Origin: Tranzscheliella williamsii
Taxonomy: Eukaryota; Basidiomycota; Ustilaginomycetes; Ustilaginales; Ustilaginaceae
Assembly: GCA_023212725.1 (NCBI GenBank)
Contig: JALBYF010000001.1
Coordinates: forward strand, 558,001 to 622,000
Direction: 5' to 3'
DNA: 64,000 bases
Each line of letters starts with the position of its first letter. Position 1 is the stretch's first letter. Below, one piece after another: positions 37,886-48,947 of this stretch. The notes under the pieces were generated by a model, which worked only from the letters and a program-made list of their open reading frames with translations, had not been told where the DNA came from and searched no databases. The position numbers were made by a program, and so were the translations under genes.

Positions 37886-39762
37886 ACGGACGCGTTTTCC
37901 GTAGCAAGCCTGCGACCGAAGTAGGGCTAGCGCAGGAGAGTAGAGTTCGGATAGGGGCAAGGGAGTTCTGTGATCCACGGTGTAGACATCAACGTTTGGC
38001 CAGTCAGCAAATGGAGGTGAGAACGTATGCAGTGTTGGTTCAAGCCGCGCTGTGGCAGGCGAGCGCACTCAGACAGATCGAGGCTCGACTCGCCGACAGC
38101 CAAACTGGAGTCGCTTGGTTGAGAGACAGCAGAGGTGAGCGGCTGAAAGATCGGTGCTGCTCTAGCTCCAAAATATGGAAACCCTGCTAGAAGAACGCTT
38201 CGACGTTCTTGTGGGTATCGATGTGCTGGACAAATGCGGCACGGACGGAATAGGATGCGAGTTGGTGACGTCCAAGTTTGGCTGCGACGGGGCAGGTTGT
38301 AGTAGATGTAGTAAATGAGGAAAGCGTGAGAGCGAAGATCTCATGTGTTGGTCTGTGTTGTGCTTTGCGTTGGCTGAGCGCTTCTTTTTAGCCATCACGT
38401 TAGGCGTCGTGTGAGTAAAAGTGCGTGAGCGCGACTAAACGTAAGTTGAATCTTTGAAACAAGCCGGAGTGTGTGCCGATCTGACGACGTGTGTGACATG
38501 CATGTTCCCCCATCTCAATCACACGTAAAATACTCTCAATCTAGGGCCACAAATCCTTATTCACACTCTATTCCATTAACATTTGTAGAATATGTTCACG
38601 AGCATACACCACTTTGATGCCGCTGAGATTATAACCAGATTCGGAATCTCAGCGCAGCGTGAACCCTGGCGGAAGCACCGCCGTCTAGCAGAACTGCGCT
38701 GGCAGGCTAGCTCGTGCAGGGTCACAGTGAGATGGGAGGTAGGCTGCAGGCGATCCGCGGGCGTAGACGGCTAGTCAGGCTGCGTGTGCAGCGCATGCTC
38801 CAATAGCAAAATGCAAGGCCGCTATCCCAGCTGTCAAAAGACAAACTCGCGGCAGATTCACGGTCTTTGCCAAGCAGCACCCGCTTCTGAGTCACTGTAA
38901 GCACACCCGGCTCGCCGCGCTCCCATCGCTTCCCAGCAGCATCCAGCATGCATTTCGCTTCTCCTTCTGCACCTCAATCCAACAGAGGTCGCTTGGCAAT
39001 AGAACGGGCGGACGACCTAGTCAAGCCTAGTCTCAAGCGTATGGACTACCTCAATGTGAATGCGCGCGTGTCCACCTATCCACTTGCCTTGATCAGCGCG
39101 AGATATAACAATCTTACATTTACCGACAAGGATGTGTACCAGATCCTTTCCAACTCTACTGGAGAGCGCGTTTCGCAATGCAGCACTGCAGAACGTATGG
39201 GCACACGAGAAGCAAGGAGGTCGATGCGCGATTCGGATAAGATTGCTGTATTTTGGGTGGGAGAGGATGAGAGTGCGACATATCAAGCCTGGATGCTTCA
39301 TTGCTCTTCCAGCAGCGTCGACTTTGGATATGGGATGAGGCCAGGGTGTGTGGGTGTGTGTGTGAGAGAGAGAGTACAACGTAGAAGTACACGGGGGGAA
39401 GAGATGCCAAAGGAGAGAGCAAGACAGAGGGGATCACATCAGATGCGACCAGTGTAGGCCGTCTCAAGGTGCCCGTCTGCCTTCAATCTCCGTACTCTCT
39501 CGTCTTTTCAGGGGATGTGTGCGATTCGGTGTCGATAAGAGACAGGAATGGCTCTGGGCAAGAACCTCCTTGTCATCTGATTGACAAGCTTACAGCAATC
39601 CACCAACAAAGCTGCAAGCTGCCGAATCTGGGAAAATCGTAACCGTGAAACGAAGCCTTCGTTCGAGCCGCCGAGGACTTCCCCTGCAGAGCTTGGTGTC
39701 GAACCAGTGAAAGCAGGCAGCGGCAAGGCATGGCGGCAGAAGAAAGCCAGCCCAAAAGCTGT
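37886..39762. other. 1.9-kb region without a supported gene
   Basis: It lies between the start of the DENND6-type gene and the end of RPS16, both minus-strand. A 169-codon ATG frame at 38948-39457 runs through a GTGTGTGTGTGAGAGAGAGA microsatellite (about 39345-39375) and has no domain, so it is not called. The left part is the promoter and leader of the DENND6-type gene; the right part includes the RPS16 3' region. Confidence 0.45.
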
Positions 39763-40641
39763 TTAACGGTAGGATTTCTGTCGACGAGCTCGGGCACCGT
39801 GACCACCGAACTTCTTGGGCTCAGATCGTCGGGTGTCGGCAATGAGCAGGGTTCGGTCGTAGGAGACGAAGAGCTGTCGGAGCTCAAGGGCGGAAGCAGC
39901 GTCGTAGTACTTGGCGTAGTAGGCAACCAGGGACTTGGCGATAGCCTGTCGGATGGCGTAGATCTGCGAGGTGTGTCCACCACCAGAGACTCGGACTCGG
40001 ATGTCGACGGTGCTATTGTACGCGAAAAGGTCAGAGAAGCAAACAGTCAGTCGCTGTTTTTTGTGCGGCAGAAACATCTATACCGCCACTGGACGCCTGC
40101 TCCCGACCCGACAGCATGAACTTCGCCAAGCCAGATAACTGCCCCGATGCAAGTCCTACGACCACACGGCTTTCCACTGATGGGAGCGCTGCGTGTCGCC
40201 GACGTGGTAGCCATACCCTTGCGGTCTAAACCAAGGTCACATAACCTGTCCGAGCATCACCGCTCTGGCCGGGTTACACCGCAAGCGTAGAGGCCACCTG
40301 ACCTTCCGACATTTGTCTCCAGTGTCCGGATCTTCCCAGTCCCTCTGCTCTCGTTTTCTTCTTGTCCTTTCCCATTCTTATCCTTTCGTGCCCGGCATCC
40401 GGTCCTGACAATCCAAAGCCTTCATGGTCGAGTGCGGTGACAGCCGATATAGGGATACTTACGAGAACTTGTCCTCACCAACGACGAGAACGGGCTCGTA
40501 GACCTTCCATCGGAGGATCTCGGGCTGAGTGAGAGAGATGGGCTGACCGTTGAGGCGGATCAGACCCTTGCCCTCCTTGCAGTGGGCGACGGCGGTGGCC
40601 GTCTTCTTCTTGCCGAAGCACGATACGGAAGGAGCGGACAT
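39763..40641 (-). CDS. RPS16: Cytosolic 40S ribosomal protein S16 (uS9), two coding exons
   Basis: complement(join(39763..40012, 40463..40641)), 142 residues. It is uS9, whose C-terminal tail reaches the ribosomal P-site. Exon 1 encodes [20 protein letters not shown] through VLVVGEDKF; exon 2 encodes [20 protein letters not shown] through the invariant tail [11 protein letters not shown]. The 450-nt intron starts GTAAGT and ends TACAATAG, with a CTCTGAC branch-like site. The junction falls in a serine codon (TC|C). The length matches yeast S16 (143). A GTAGGT donor at 40875 and CAACAG at 40647 suggest a second, 229-nt intron in the 5' leader. It is divergent from mitochondrial uL4m. Confidence 0.96.
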
Positions 40642-41387
40642 GGTGACTGTTGGGTAGCGAGATGGCCGAGAGATGGGTACAGTGGTTGTCGATTGGTGGA
40701 AGTGTCGATGGATCCAGGTCGAGAGTTGTTGGTAGGTAGTCGATTGCAAGTTGGAACGGTTGAAGGTGAATTATCGGCAGCGAGCGTAGGAGAAAGGGAG
40801 CAATGATCAGTCTCTGTCGTCACGTAGATGGTGAATCTGCCTCTGGGGCCGGCAGCAATGGCTCAGATGACCTACCTTCTTGATGATGCGGAGGGGTGAA
40901 GGAGAAGAGGCAGTTCGATATCGGATCTTCAGAGTGGAACCGACTGTTGCCTGACTGCTGCGTCCACGTCTCAAAGGTTCGATGGGACACAGCATAGCAC
41001 GCTTACACCGCGTTGGGCCATCTGAACCGAAGGTCAGCTCAAACTCGGTGCGAGAATAACCTCGGCCGAGCTTTTTGAGAGGCACGTGATGAAGGAGTGC
41101 GTGTACATCTTGTGTTCGTAGAACTCTAACAGCAATGCTACGATCACCGATATCGAATAGTTTTCTTCTCCGATTGGAATATTCCCGATTTGAGATCCAT
41201 CCTGGCTGGCCTTTTTTTTCTCTGTTTGAAGGTTTATTGTTGGACGCACAATTGCGACGAAGGAAGGCGAGTGGGCATGGTCCATTCGACGACACCATCC
41301 CAACACGTCTAGACAATCTCACCGCTCAGCCTACCGTGTCATCATCAGCGCTGGATCAGGGCGCCTAGTTTCGCGAGTCAGGTCATC
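40642..41387. other. Divergent region between RPS16 and mitochondrial uL4m, with a probable 5'UTR intron
   Basis: On the minus strand, AAGAAG followed by GTAGGT at 40875 and CAACAG ending at 40647, five bases before the RPS16 ATG, outline a likely leader intron of 229 nt. The remainder should hold the two promoters. A frame at 40807-41322 overlaps this leader and is not a gene. Confidence 0.5.
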
Positions 41388-42710
41388 ATGTCGTCTTCTA
41401 GGGCGTACCCATCTATCGTGGCGCTTCAGCAGACATTGCGAGCCGTGGGCTCCCGCTCGGGCGTGGCGCGAGTAGCCCCGTTTGCATATGCTTCTCACAA
41501 CACAGTGTCGTTGCACACCACTGCCTTCACGCACAACACTTCTTCACAGCAGCTGTCTTCGTCCTCCTCCGCCCCTGACGACTCGCTTGCTTCCGCATCA
41601 GCTTCCGGCACTGCGTCGTCGTCATCGTCGTCGTTGTCGAACTTAGACAGTCTGCATTCGCAGTTCGACTTTAACGGGGAGTCTTATGATATTCCTCCCT
41701 TTGATGAGGGCGATCTAGTGGCCGTATCCGATAAATCACCCATTGTCCATGTCAAGCTTTCGAATCTGCGCAAGGCGCCAGCGTCGACGCCGGCCGCCCC
41801 CAAGCAGCACAACTATGTTCCGCTCTCAGCACATGTGTTTGATGCCCCGGCACGGCGGGACATTATCCACAGCGCCGTTGTCTACTATCTCGATGCTCAG
41901 CGCTCGGGTACTGCGTCCACCAAGGGCCGCTCTGATGTCAGAGGTTCCATGAGAAAGCTACGTCCCCAGAAAGGCTCTGGACAAGCCCGACTCGGGACCA
42001 TGTCCAATCCGATGCTCCGGGGAGGTGCTGTCGCTCACGGGCCCAGGCCGCGCGACCACTCTACCAAGCTCCCGCGTCGGGTCCGAGAGTTGGCACTCCG
42101 GTCGGCGCTCTCCTCCAAGTGGAGACAGGGTGATCTGCACGTCGTCTCTTCCTTCGACTGGATACCGCCGCCCAGCTCGACCGGTCCGCTGGCGCGGCTG
42201 CTTGGTTCCAAGCGGTGGTCGGATGCGCTCTTCCTGACCGCACCGCGCAACCCGCAGCCGTCAGAGCGTTCGCTTGCCACCGACGCCCGACCCTCCTCCG
42301 CAGACCCTGTCTACGACCCCCAGCAGAGACTCGATCACCAGCAGGCCATCAAGAACTTTGTCCTGGCGACAAATAATCTCCCACGCATCGAGCTGATCGA
42401 GCTCGACGCCCTGACCGAGGAGTACCGCGAGAACATCGCCAAGACCAGCGACGACAAGAAGAAGCCAGGCGAACTTCATGCCTACGAAGTGCTCCGCCGC
42501 CGCAAGGTGATCTGCGACCTCGGCGCCGTCGAGTGGCTCGAAGAGAAGCTTGGTGGCGCCATCTTCCACGAAGAGGCGCACTTCGACGCCGTGGCCGAGA
42601 GCCAGCAACCCCAATCCGACGCTCTTGCCTCTGCCTCTGCCCCTTCCCAGCAAGCCGTGCCGGAAGGCGTGCCAGAGCAGACCACCACAAGCGCTGCCGC
42701 GATGCAGTAA
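41388..42710 (+). CDS. MRPL4: Mitochondrial large-subunit ribosomal protein uL4m
   Basis: A 440-residue homologue of bacterial L4 and yeast Yml6, placed in the large subunit of the mitochondrial ribosome. Residues 1-45 are basic and Ser/Ala-rich, a mitochondrial presequence, followed by a Ser-rich linker. The L4 core starts with VPLSAHVFDAPARRDIIHSA, continues with the positively charged loop MRKLRPQKGSGQARLGTMSN and GGAVAHGPRPRDHSTKLPRR, and ends in a helix region LHAYEVLRRRKVICDLGAVE. It carries a C-terminal Gln/Ser/Ala-rich tail not found in bacterial L4. The ATG at 41388 gives the presequence. It shares an upstream region with cytosolic RPS16 and converges with the SNF2-RING gene. Confidence 0.93.
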   Translation: MSSSRAYPSIVALQQTLRAVGSRSGVARVAPFAYASHNTVSLHTTAFTHNTSSQQLSSSSSAPDDSLASASASGTASSSSSSLSNLDSLHSQFDFNGESYDIPPFDEGDLVAVSDKSPIVHVKLSNLRKAPASTPAAPKQHNYVPLSAHVFDAPARRDIIHSAVVYYLDAQRSGTASTKGRSDVRGSMRKLRPQKGSGQARLGTMSNPMLRGGAVAHGPRPRDHSTKLPRRVRELALRSALSSKWRQGDLHVVSSFDWIPPPSSTGPLARLLGSKRWSDALFLTAPRNPQPSERSLATDARPSSADPVYDPQQRLDHQQAIKNFVLATNNLPRIELIELDALTEEYRENIAKTSDDKKKPGELHAYEVLRRRKVICDLGAVEWLEEKLGGAIFHEEAHFDAVAESQQPQSDALASASAPSQQAVPEGVPEQTTTSAAAMQ

Positions 42711-42888
42711 GCGCTGCCTGCTTTCGATCCCTCTGCAGGAGCATGCATTGTTTAACCTGTCATTGATTACTACAACATGCTTTTCTCCTGTAATCATCCT
42801 TGCGGGTGTGTTTGACATCTGGTGAAGCTACTGAGGTGGCTGAACCACTGACTACAATGACTGGCATTCGTGGCGGTGTCGATTCAAC

Positions 42889-45800
42889 TCAAGCGGTGTG
42901 CTGGGAGGCGACATTGTTAAACTCGGCAGGTAATACCGTCCCTTCTCCATTGGGTTGTGCAGTAGGGATCCCGCCCGTCTCCGTCGCTCCTGGTCCCGGT
43001 TGCTCTCTGTGCAGGTAGCGAATGTCGCGGCGTTCCAGGGCTTTGCGCTTCTCTTCATCGATGTCAAAGCCAAGAATGAGTGCCACTTCCTGCATAGTGA
43101 GGCTCGAGTTGCCCGTACTGCGGGCAGCCCCGACGGATGCACCAAGCGACGAAGTGATCGATCGGACCCGGAGACTGGACTCCGCTGCTGTCGCTGGCAC
43201 TGCAGGCACCGCTGCAGAGGCGATTGCACCCGTGCTGCTGTCTTCTCCTGTCGCAGCCCGTGCGCCTTCGAATACAGAAAGAGCAGGCACCGAATGCGCA
43301 ACCTGCTCCATGCCTCTACGACTCCTTTCATGGGCGATGCGCATAACAGCCTCTTCGATGGTGTCCTTCATCTTGACTCGGATCACCGTTGTGGCTCTTG
43401 TTTGACCAATTCGATTGATTCTGCCGATTGCTTGCGCTTCTAGAGCGACGTCGAGCGCCGGTTCCATAAGATAAGCGAGATCGCAAGAGGTGAGCGTGAG
43501 TCCAGCCGCTCCGGCACTGGCCAGAAAAGGTACAAGGATCACCTTGACATCATCGTCGTCACGGATCGCTCGCAAAGCCTCAGCCTGCCTTGCTTCGCCT
43601 CCGGCGAAGACCACTGTTGGAATCGAGTTCTGCACTAGTGCATCACAAATGAAGGCCAACATCATCTTCCAATGGGAGAAGACGACAGCTTTGTGGCCGG
43701 GATCAGCGGCAAGTCGTGCTTTGATATCGTTGATGAGTCCGCTGATCTTGCTGCCCCAATCGCCTTTAACGTGAGCGGTGTTCTCTGCCACAGGTGGGCG
43801 CTTATCTTGTATGACGCGGGTGATTTGATCGAGCTTGAAGTTGTAGCGACAAGAAGGGCAAGTGCCGCCACGCTGCCTGCTGTGGCCGCAGATCTTCTCA
43901 ATACAGTCCATGCAGAAAGTATGGTAACAGGGCATGATCCCGATCTGATCTTTGACATCGAAACAGATCAGGCACTCAACGGCAGTTGATCCAGACGAAC
44001 CTTCCGGGTTGAGGCCTTCTGGTACATGTCCCCGTTGGACCTCCAACAGCTTTTCTCGTAGAAAGGCAGTTTCGTGCTCCTTGGTCTGTCGTACCTGCTT
44101 TGCGCGTTCTAATCTAGCAAGTGTACTTTCCAGACGCTCCTTTGGCTTGTAGTACCAAACACGCATCTGTTTCCGCTGTGACGCGTTACCGCGAAGTCTC
44201 GACTTCTTCAGCACACCTGGTGCAATATCGATATCCTTTCTCCGCTTCTTTGAATGGTCAGAGCTGTCTGCTGATGTGGCTTCCGGTGTAGCCGTGCTTT
44301 CGGAGTTCGAAGGCGATGATGCAGCTTCACCTCGCGCCTTTCGCTCAGCTTCGATCTGAGCCAGCAACTCGTCCTGATTCATGTCTTCAATGCTAGCATC
44401 TTGCACGACTGGGTGGAATCGTGGATCATTGAGATCGACGCTCTTGTCGTTGGCATTTTTAAAGGCTTTATCGAAAAAAGTCCGTGTGGGCCTTTCGGGA
44501 TCCCATTTCCCGCTCGGCAGCTGTGGGAGTGGACAATCCGTGACGGTGGTGGTCCGTTCCCGATGCTGATGAAGAAGAACTTGGAGCCAATATCGAGCCT
44601 CATCCCAGCTCAAATTGATGCGCCCGGTCATGTCTCCGTCGATCCAGGCTTGATCAGCATCGTGGCGAATTTTGCAGCTTGGGATCTCGGCAGCTGACGC
44701 GGTCGTATGCGCCCCTTCTCGAGTATCTACTCTATGCTCGATCTGCTCCTCACCTTCGCCAGTCGCATCTTTATAGCCATCGATACCAGGTCCAAAGATC
44801 TGTCGCCTGGCATCCCGATCTGATAGCGCTTGCTCGGCTATGGACAAACCAAGACGTAGGATATCTCGAAGCGCCCCGTCATCGAACACCGGCTTCCCAC
44901 CTGTCCAGCGTTTCTTAGCTTTCTCCGCCTTATAGAAATCATGACCCCAAACTAGCTGCAAGACGCTTGTCACAACTTGTAAGCGATTGGCATCAAGCTC
45001 TGTTTCGGCTTGCTGGCAAAATTGACGGAAGAGCTCGACGAAGGACAAGCGTGAGACCCCATAGCCGTACTTGAGCTGGTCCGCGACCTGGGGATGGCTG
45101 AGCAATTGCCGAAGCTCGACGAGAAAGTCCGGCTGGCCGACATGGCTTATCCCGGCGCCCGCCCTACGGGCATAAGCCTGTCGGTGCTTCTTGACCTCCC
45201 TATCATAAAACAGCCGTTCAACAGATTTGAGCTCGATCTCCAGTACCTCGCTCGTGGAGGGGGGCAACTCTAGTTCGTTCTCAACATGAGCTTTTGTATG
45301 TCGCCAAACAAACCGCGGAAGAATGGACCTCATTCTGCGGATACCCTCCACTTCCCCCTTGATGAACGGTTCCTGAAGCACGTCTCGGAAGAAGCGGGGA
45401 GCGGCGAACGGATCATGATCCAAGAACGCAAAGATCCCTTGAATGTCTCTGATACCTTTGGTGACAGGAGTGCCTGTCACCATCCAGCAGTTGCTTCTCC
45501 AAAGCTCGTGAACCATCTCGGTGGCTTTGGTAGAGGCGCCGGCTACGATCTGAGCTTCATCCAGCAGGATTCTCCAGAACAAAACCTCGAGCAAGGGACT
45601 GCGCACGTCCGTGTTGAGCCGCTGTACCTTGTGACTCTCCGCCAGTTGAAAAGCGAGCTCTTCGTACGTAGCCACAACAATGTCTGGTTTCGTCAACCGG
45701 TCTTCCGCCATTCTTCGGACAGCCGCCCGAGGCAGTTCAGCGTCCCATGCGAAATCAGAGTGTGTGTATCGAACAACACCAGGCTGACTCACTCCGTCGT

Positions 45801-48132
45801 GATCATTACAAAATTGACGGCTGCGATAGTGCTTGCGAATTTCGTCCATCCATTGCTCGACAAGGGCAGCAGGACAGACGACTAAAGTCGCTTGCGAGAC
45901 CAAAGGCCTGGTTGCAGCGTCCATCCGCATGATCAGCCGTGCCGAGCGGGAGATGTCATAGGAGAGAAGATCCTGATGTTTGGGGCGCGGGTGTGTCGCT
46001 ATGAGTGCGAGGCTCTCCAGGGTTTTCCCAAGCCCCATCGATTCACACAGGGCGCCTCCAGGCTCTGAGCGACGACCCATGAAGGCACGCAGGCTGATCA
46101 TTCCGGAAACTTGGTCAAAATAGAAGGACACTTCTACCGCATCGATGAATGGTTCTCTCAGAGGCAGCAAATCCTGAAAATCCGTTGGGCCGCACGAAGT
46201 AGCGGCTTGGACAGTTGAAGAATCTTCCAGCATCGAAATTTGCCGATTCACCTTTTTCCGGGGTATTGACTTGCCCTTCGACAGCGAGTCAAGGTAGCCT
46301 TCTCTTTCGATCTCGAGCTTCTTACGCTTTCGAAAAACCTCTCTTAGAGCCTTGGTTTTCAGGGGAATCCAGTTGGGCATAAGATGCCGTGTGTCTTCAT
46401 CCGTATGCGTTTCGCGCTTTACCATCCATGCAAGACACCGCGCTTGGTATGTGAGAAGAGTTGCAGGGATCATGTCGGAGGGAGGGTATGCTGTCGGCCC
46501 ATCAGCCGGTGGACGGCAGGCTTCAAGCAAGCTGGCAATGTTAATGTCGAGGGGAAGGAAGGTCTCTTTGAAGGGATCGCCAAGAATATCGCCGTTGGGA
46601 AGGACCTCTCCAAGAGGCATAGGTGCCGGCTTTGGTTTGGTCATTGCTAAAGGCCGTGATCCAGCGTGATCGGTGCGGAGAGCTGTGTTGCGTCTGCCAG
46701 AATCCTTTTTCTTTCTTTTGGCTGGCGATTGGGAAAGAAGATCGGCAGATTCGGCGTGGGCGAGGCGTTTGTGTCTTGCCAAAGTGTGCTGTTTGGGTGG
46801 AAGTTCGTAATAGGACTCATTGCGGTCCCAATAGTCGTTGCGGTCATGATCAATCTGGACATAACCGCTCTCCCAATCGACGACGGCAGGTAGAGCATGT
46901 CTCAAAGCACGTGCTAGACCGATGGAACCGGCAGCACTGGTGTCCTTGAGATCGAGACTCGAGTCGACGAAACCATCAGCTGTCTCATCCATAAGCCCAT
47001 ATTGAAGTGCAGCGGGCTCTAGACCTACTTGTACGCTCAAAATTCCAAGCAAACGAGGCGTCGGCGCCACCGGTAAAGGGTTGTTACGAGGCTCGCCGTC
47101 TTGCTTGTGTTTCGCATTTGTTAAGTCGAAGTCCAGGGACTGCAGATACTCGGCGTCTCTAGCCCACGGATGTAAAGCGTCCGGGCCAACGATCTCCTCT
47201 TCAGGAGGGAAAAAGGGATACACGAGGGTGACCTCGCCATAGAGCTGTATCCACTCTTTGGTGAGTAGACAGGGATCCATGCGAGTGAGCGGATGGTTGG
47301 GGTCCCTTAATGCGCTTGGAATTAAGTAGCCGAGCATAAGACGTTCGTCGTCTTCGCCCTCTTCAACATGACGGTCTGTGGGAGCCAAAGCAACTACAGA
47401 GTATGCTTGCAAGGGCTCTGGCTTGTGTGGACCTAGGATGCCAATGTCGGCGGCATAAATCATTTCAGGGACGAACTCGACCTCCAAATGGACTCGGCGC
47501 CTTGAGGTGGGCGGGTCCGCTTCGGCCTGCGAACGAGTGCTTGATGGAGGAGGCCTGCCAGCGTCTTGAAGACCACTGAGAGTTGCACTTGCCCCGGTGG
47601 TCTGCTTCGAGGGTGGCAGCTGTGATGATTTCTCTTCATCTTGTGGCTCCTCCTTGAGGGAAAGTTCCATAAATCCGTCTTGCCTTTGCTGACCAGTCCG
47701 GTAGCTAGAAGGGCGAGGAAACCAGCACCCTAACTTCGACTTCAGGTCTTTATATGCTGCAGGCACAAAGGGAGTGATCCTCCAGTGAGACTTCTTGTAG
47801 TCTGCCTCCAGTCGCACATCAAAGTCATACAGGGGGATGGTTGGCACTGACGCTGACACTTCGATTGTGGATAAGGGCAGGGGTTTTTGCTGCGCCTTTG
47901 CTGTTGGAGAGTCCACAAATCGTTGCTGAAGATCCGAAGTGTCGTGTGTGTTTGAAGGATCCTCGACTCTGATCCTCACGTCGGCCGTGGCAAGTTCCCG
48001 TTGGAAGTTCGACTCTACTTGACTCGCCGCTGATGGGATTCCAGTCTCCTGTGCACCAGCAGAGACGCTATTCTCGGTTGCATCTCCGCTCGCGCTTTGC
48101 GCAGCGGTTTTCTTTCGAGTTGCGACCACCAT
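42889..48132 (-). CDS. IRC20: SNF2 ATPase with RING finger, SHPRH/Irc20 type
   Basis: A 1747-residue protein of the SHPRH (human) and Irc20 (yeast) group: DNA translocase and E3 ubiquitin ligase in one chain, linked to post-replication repair and recombination control. The SNF2 helicase first lobe has ESMGLGKTLESLALI near 700 and a DEAQ box (LLDEAQIVAG) near 856, the form typical of this group. The RING finger is inserted before the last helicase motifs: CLICFDVKDQIGIMPCYHTF, then CMDCIEKIC and CPSCRYNF (about 1385-1430). The second lobe follows with SHWKMMLAFICDAL and GRINRIGQTRATTV near 1577. The ATG at 48132 is the first in frame; ten more codons upstream open only on GTG. No introns are needed. 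Poorly conserved linkers carry acidic and Lys-rich patches. Confidence 0.92.
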   Translation of the reverse strand: MVVATRKKTAAQSASGDATENSVSAGAQETGIPSAASQVESNFQRELATADVRIRVEDPSNTHDTSDLQQRFVDSPTAKAQQKPLPLSTIEVSASVPTIPLYDFDVRLEADYKKSHWRITPFVPAAYKDLKSKLGCWFPRPSSYRTGQQRQDGFMELSLKEEPQDEEKSSQLPPSKQTTGASATLSGLQDAGRPPPSSTRSQAEADPPTSRRRVHLEVEFVPEMIYAADIGILGPHKPEPLQAYSVVALAPTDRHVEEGEDDERLMLGYLIPSALRDPNHPLTRMDPCLLTKEWIQLYGEVTLVYPFFPPEEEIVGPDALHPWARDAEYLQSLDFDLTNAKHKQDGEPRNNPLPVAPTPRLLGILSVQVGLEPAALQYGLMDETADGFVDSSLDLKDTSAAGSIGLARALRHALPAVVDWESGYVQIDHDRNDYWDRNESYYELPPKQHTLARHKRLAHAESADLLSQSPAKRKKKDSGRRNTALRTDHAGSRPLAMTKPKPAPMPLGEVLPNGDILGDPFKETFLPLDINIASLLEACRPPADGPTAYPPSDMIPATLLTYQARCLAWMVKRETHTDEDTRHLMPNWIPLKTKALREVFRKRKKLEIEREGYLDSLSKGKSIPRKKVNRQISMLEDSSTVQAATSCGPTDFQDLLPLREPFIDAVEVSFYFDQVSGMISLRAFMGRRSEPGGALCESMGLGKTLESLALIATHPRPKHQDLLSYDISRSARLIMRMDAATRPLVSQATLVVCPAALVEQWMDEIRKHYRSRQFCNDHDGVSQPGVVRYTHSDFAWDAELPRAAVRRMAEDRLTKPDIVVATYEELAFQLAESHKVQRLNTDVRSPLLEVLFWRILLDEAQIVAGASTKATEMVHELWRSNCWMVTGTPVTKGIRDIQGIFAFLDHDPFAAPRFFRDVLQEPFIKGEVEGIRRMRSILPRFVWRHTKAHVENELELPPSTSEVLEIELKSVERLFYDREVKKHRQAYARRAGAGISHVGQPDFLVELRQLLSHPQVADQLKYGYGVSRLSFVELFRQFCQQAETELDANRLQVVTSVLQLVWGHDFYKAEKAKKRWTGGKPVFDDGALRDILRLGLSIAEQALSDRDARRQIFGPGIDGYKDATGEGEEQIEHRVDTREGAHTTASAAEIPSCKIRHDADQAWIDGDMTGRINLSWDEARYWLQVLLHQHRERTTTVTDCPLPQLPSGKWDPERPTRTFFDKAFKNANDKSVDLNDPRFHPVVQDASIEDMNQDELLAQIEAERKARGEAASSPSNSESTATPEATSADSSDHSKKRRKDIDIAPGVLKKSRLRGNASQRKQMRVWYYKPKERLESTLARLERAKQVRQTKEHETAFLREKLLEVQRGHVPEGLNPEGSSGSTAVECLICFDVKDQIGIMPCYHTFCMDCIEKICGHSRQRGGTCPSCRYNFKLDQITRVIQDKRPPVAENTAHVKGDWGSKISGLINDIKARLAADPGHKAVVFSHWKMMLAFICDALVQNSIPTVVFAGGEARQAEALRAIRDDDDVKVILVPFLASAGAAGLTLTSCDLAYLMEPALDVALEAQAIGRINRIGQTRATTVIRVKMKDTIEEAVMRIAHERSRRGMEQVAHSVPALSVFEGARAATGEDSSTGAIASAAVPAVPATAAESSLRVRSITSSLGASVGAARSTGNSSLTMQEVALILGFDIDEEKRKALERRDIRYLHREQPGPGATETGGIPTAQPNGEGTVLPAEFNNVASQHTA

Positions 48133-48947
48133 CGCCGAACTCGACGAAGGGCTACAGCGCACTTGCCTTTTCCGCTACAGATGAATACCTGTATAGAGCT
48201 GATTACCTGCTCGGCAGATGCAAAGGCTGTGAGCCGTCCAGTAAGGCCAGGCAGCTAAACGATGGCACAAGAGATGGCGGATCTGAATGTGAGAAGCCCT
48301 GGGGCTGGTTGAGGGAGATGGTCGCGAGGATGGAGATTAGATGCTGGACAGTAACGACTCAGCCATCGCGTGCAGCGCTACTGCGTAAGAGTAAACTCAG
48401 TAGTCACTGTCACAATGTATCGATAATGATGTGATAAAGTGATGGCGTACGGGAAGCGCCCCGAGCGTGTCCGTGACTTTGCGTAGCCAACGACGACCTG
48501 TCTTCACTGCGACTGACTTGCGAACGCAATCGGACGAGCATGGAGTATGCGGCTGAGCTAGCTCAGCTAGTCGTGACAGTGGAAAGGAACTGATTTTTTT
48601 GTGAATTGCGGAACTCGTCCGCAGCAGGCAGTGAGTTGCCACAGTAATCAGCTTGACGGTGGGCTAAAGCATCTTCTGAAACGTCTTTGTTGGCGCGCAA
48701 GAAATATAAGTTATACAGTTCTGTAGGATCTGCAGGGTTGCCTGAAGCCTGCATGCAGGCAGAGTCGCAAAACATCGCGACGTGTATGCCTCCACACAGC
48801 AAATTCGGTGGTCTATCATTTTAACCTTTTTTGATACGTTTTCCAACAAGTTTTTCCAGAAAACGATAGCGATTCACATTAATTCGGGATGGTGATTTTT
48901 GGTGAATAGACCAAGCTAGATGGCGAAGCATTTCTGCTCACCATCAC
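48133..48947. other. Divergent intergenic region between the SNF2-RING and NUFIP1 genes
   Basis: About 815 bases without a supported gene. The frame at 48033-48434 overlaps the SNF2-RING start and has no domain. The right half is AT-rich and probably holds the NUFIP1 leader. Confidence 0.4.

Noticed and set aside
38948..39457. 169-codon ATG frame
   Set aside because: Runs through a GT/GA microsatellite and lacks any domain or context.
40060..40440. Box C/D-like pieces (GTGATGC, CTGA) in the RPS16 intron
   Set aside because: Spacing and flanking stem do not fit a C/D snoRNA; left as an open check rather than a call.
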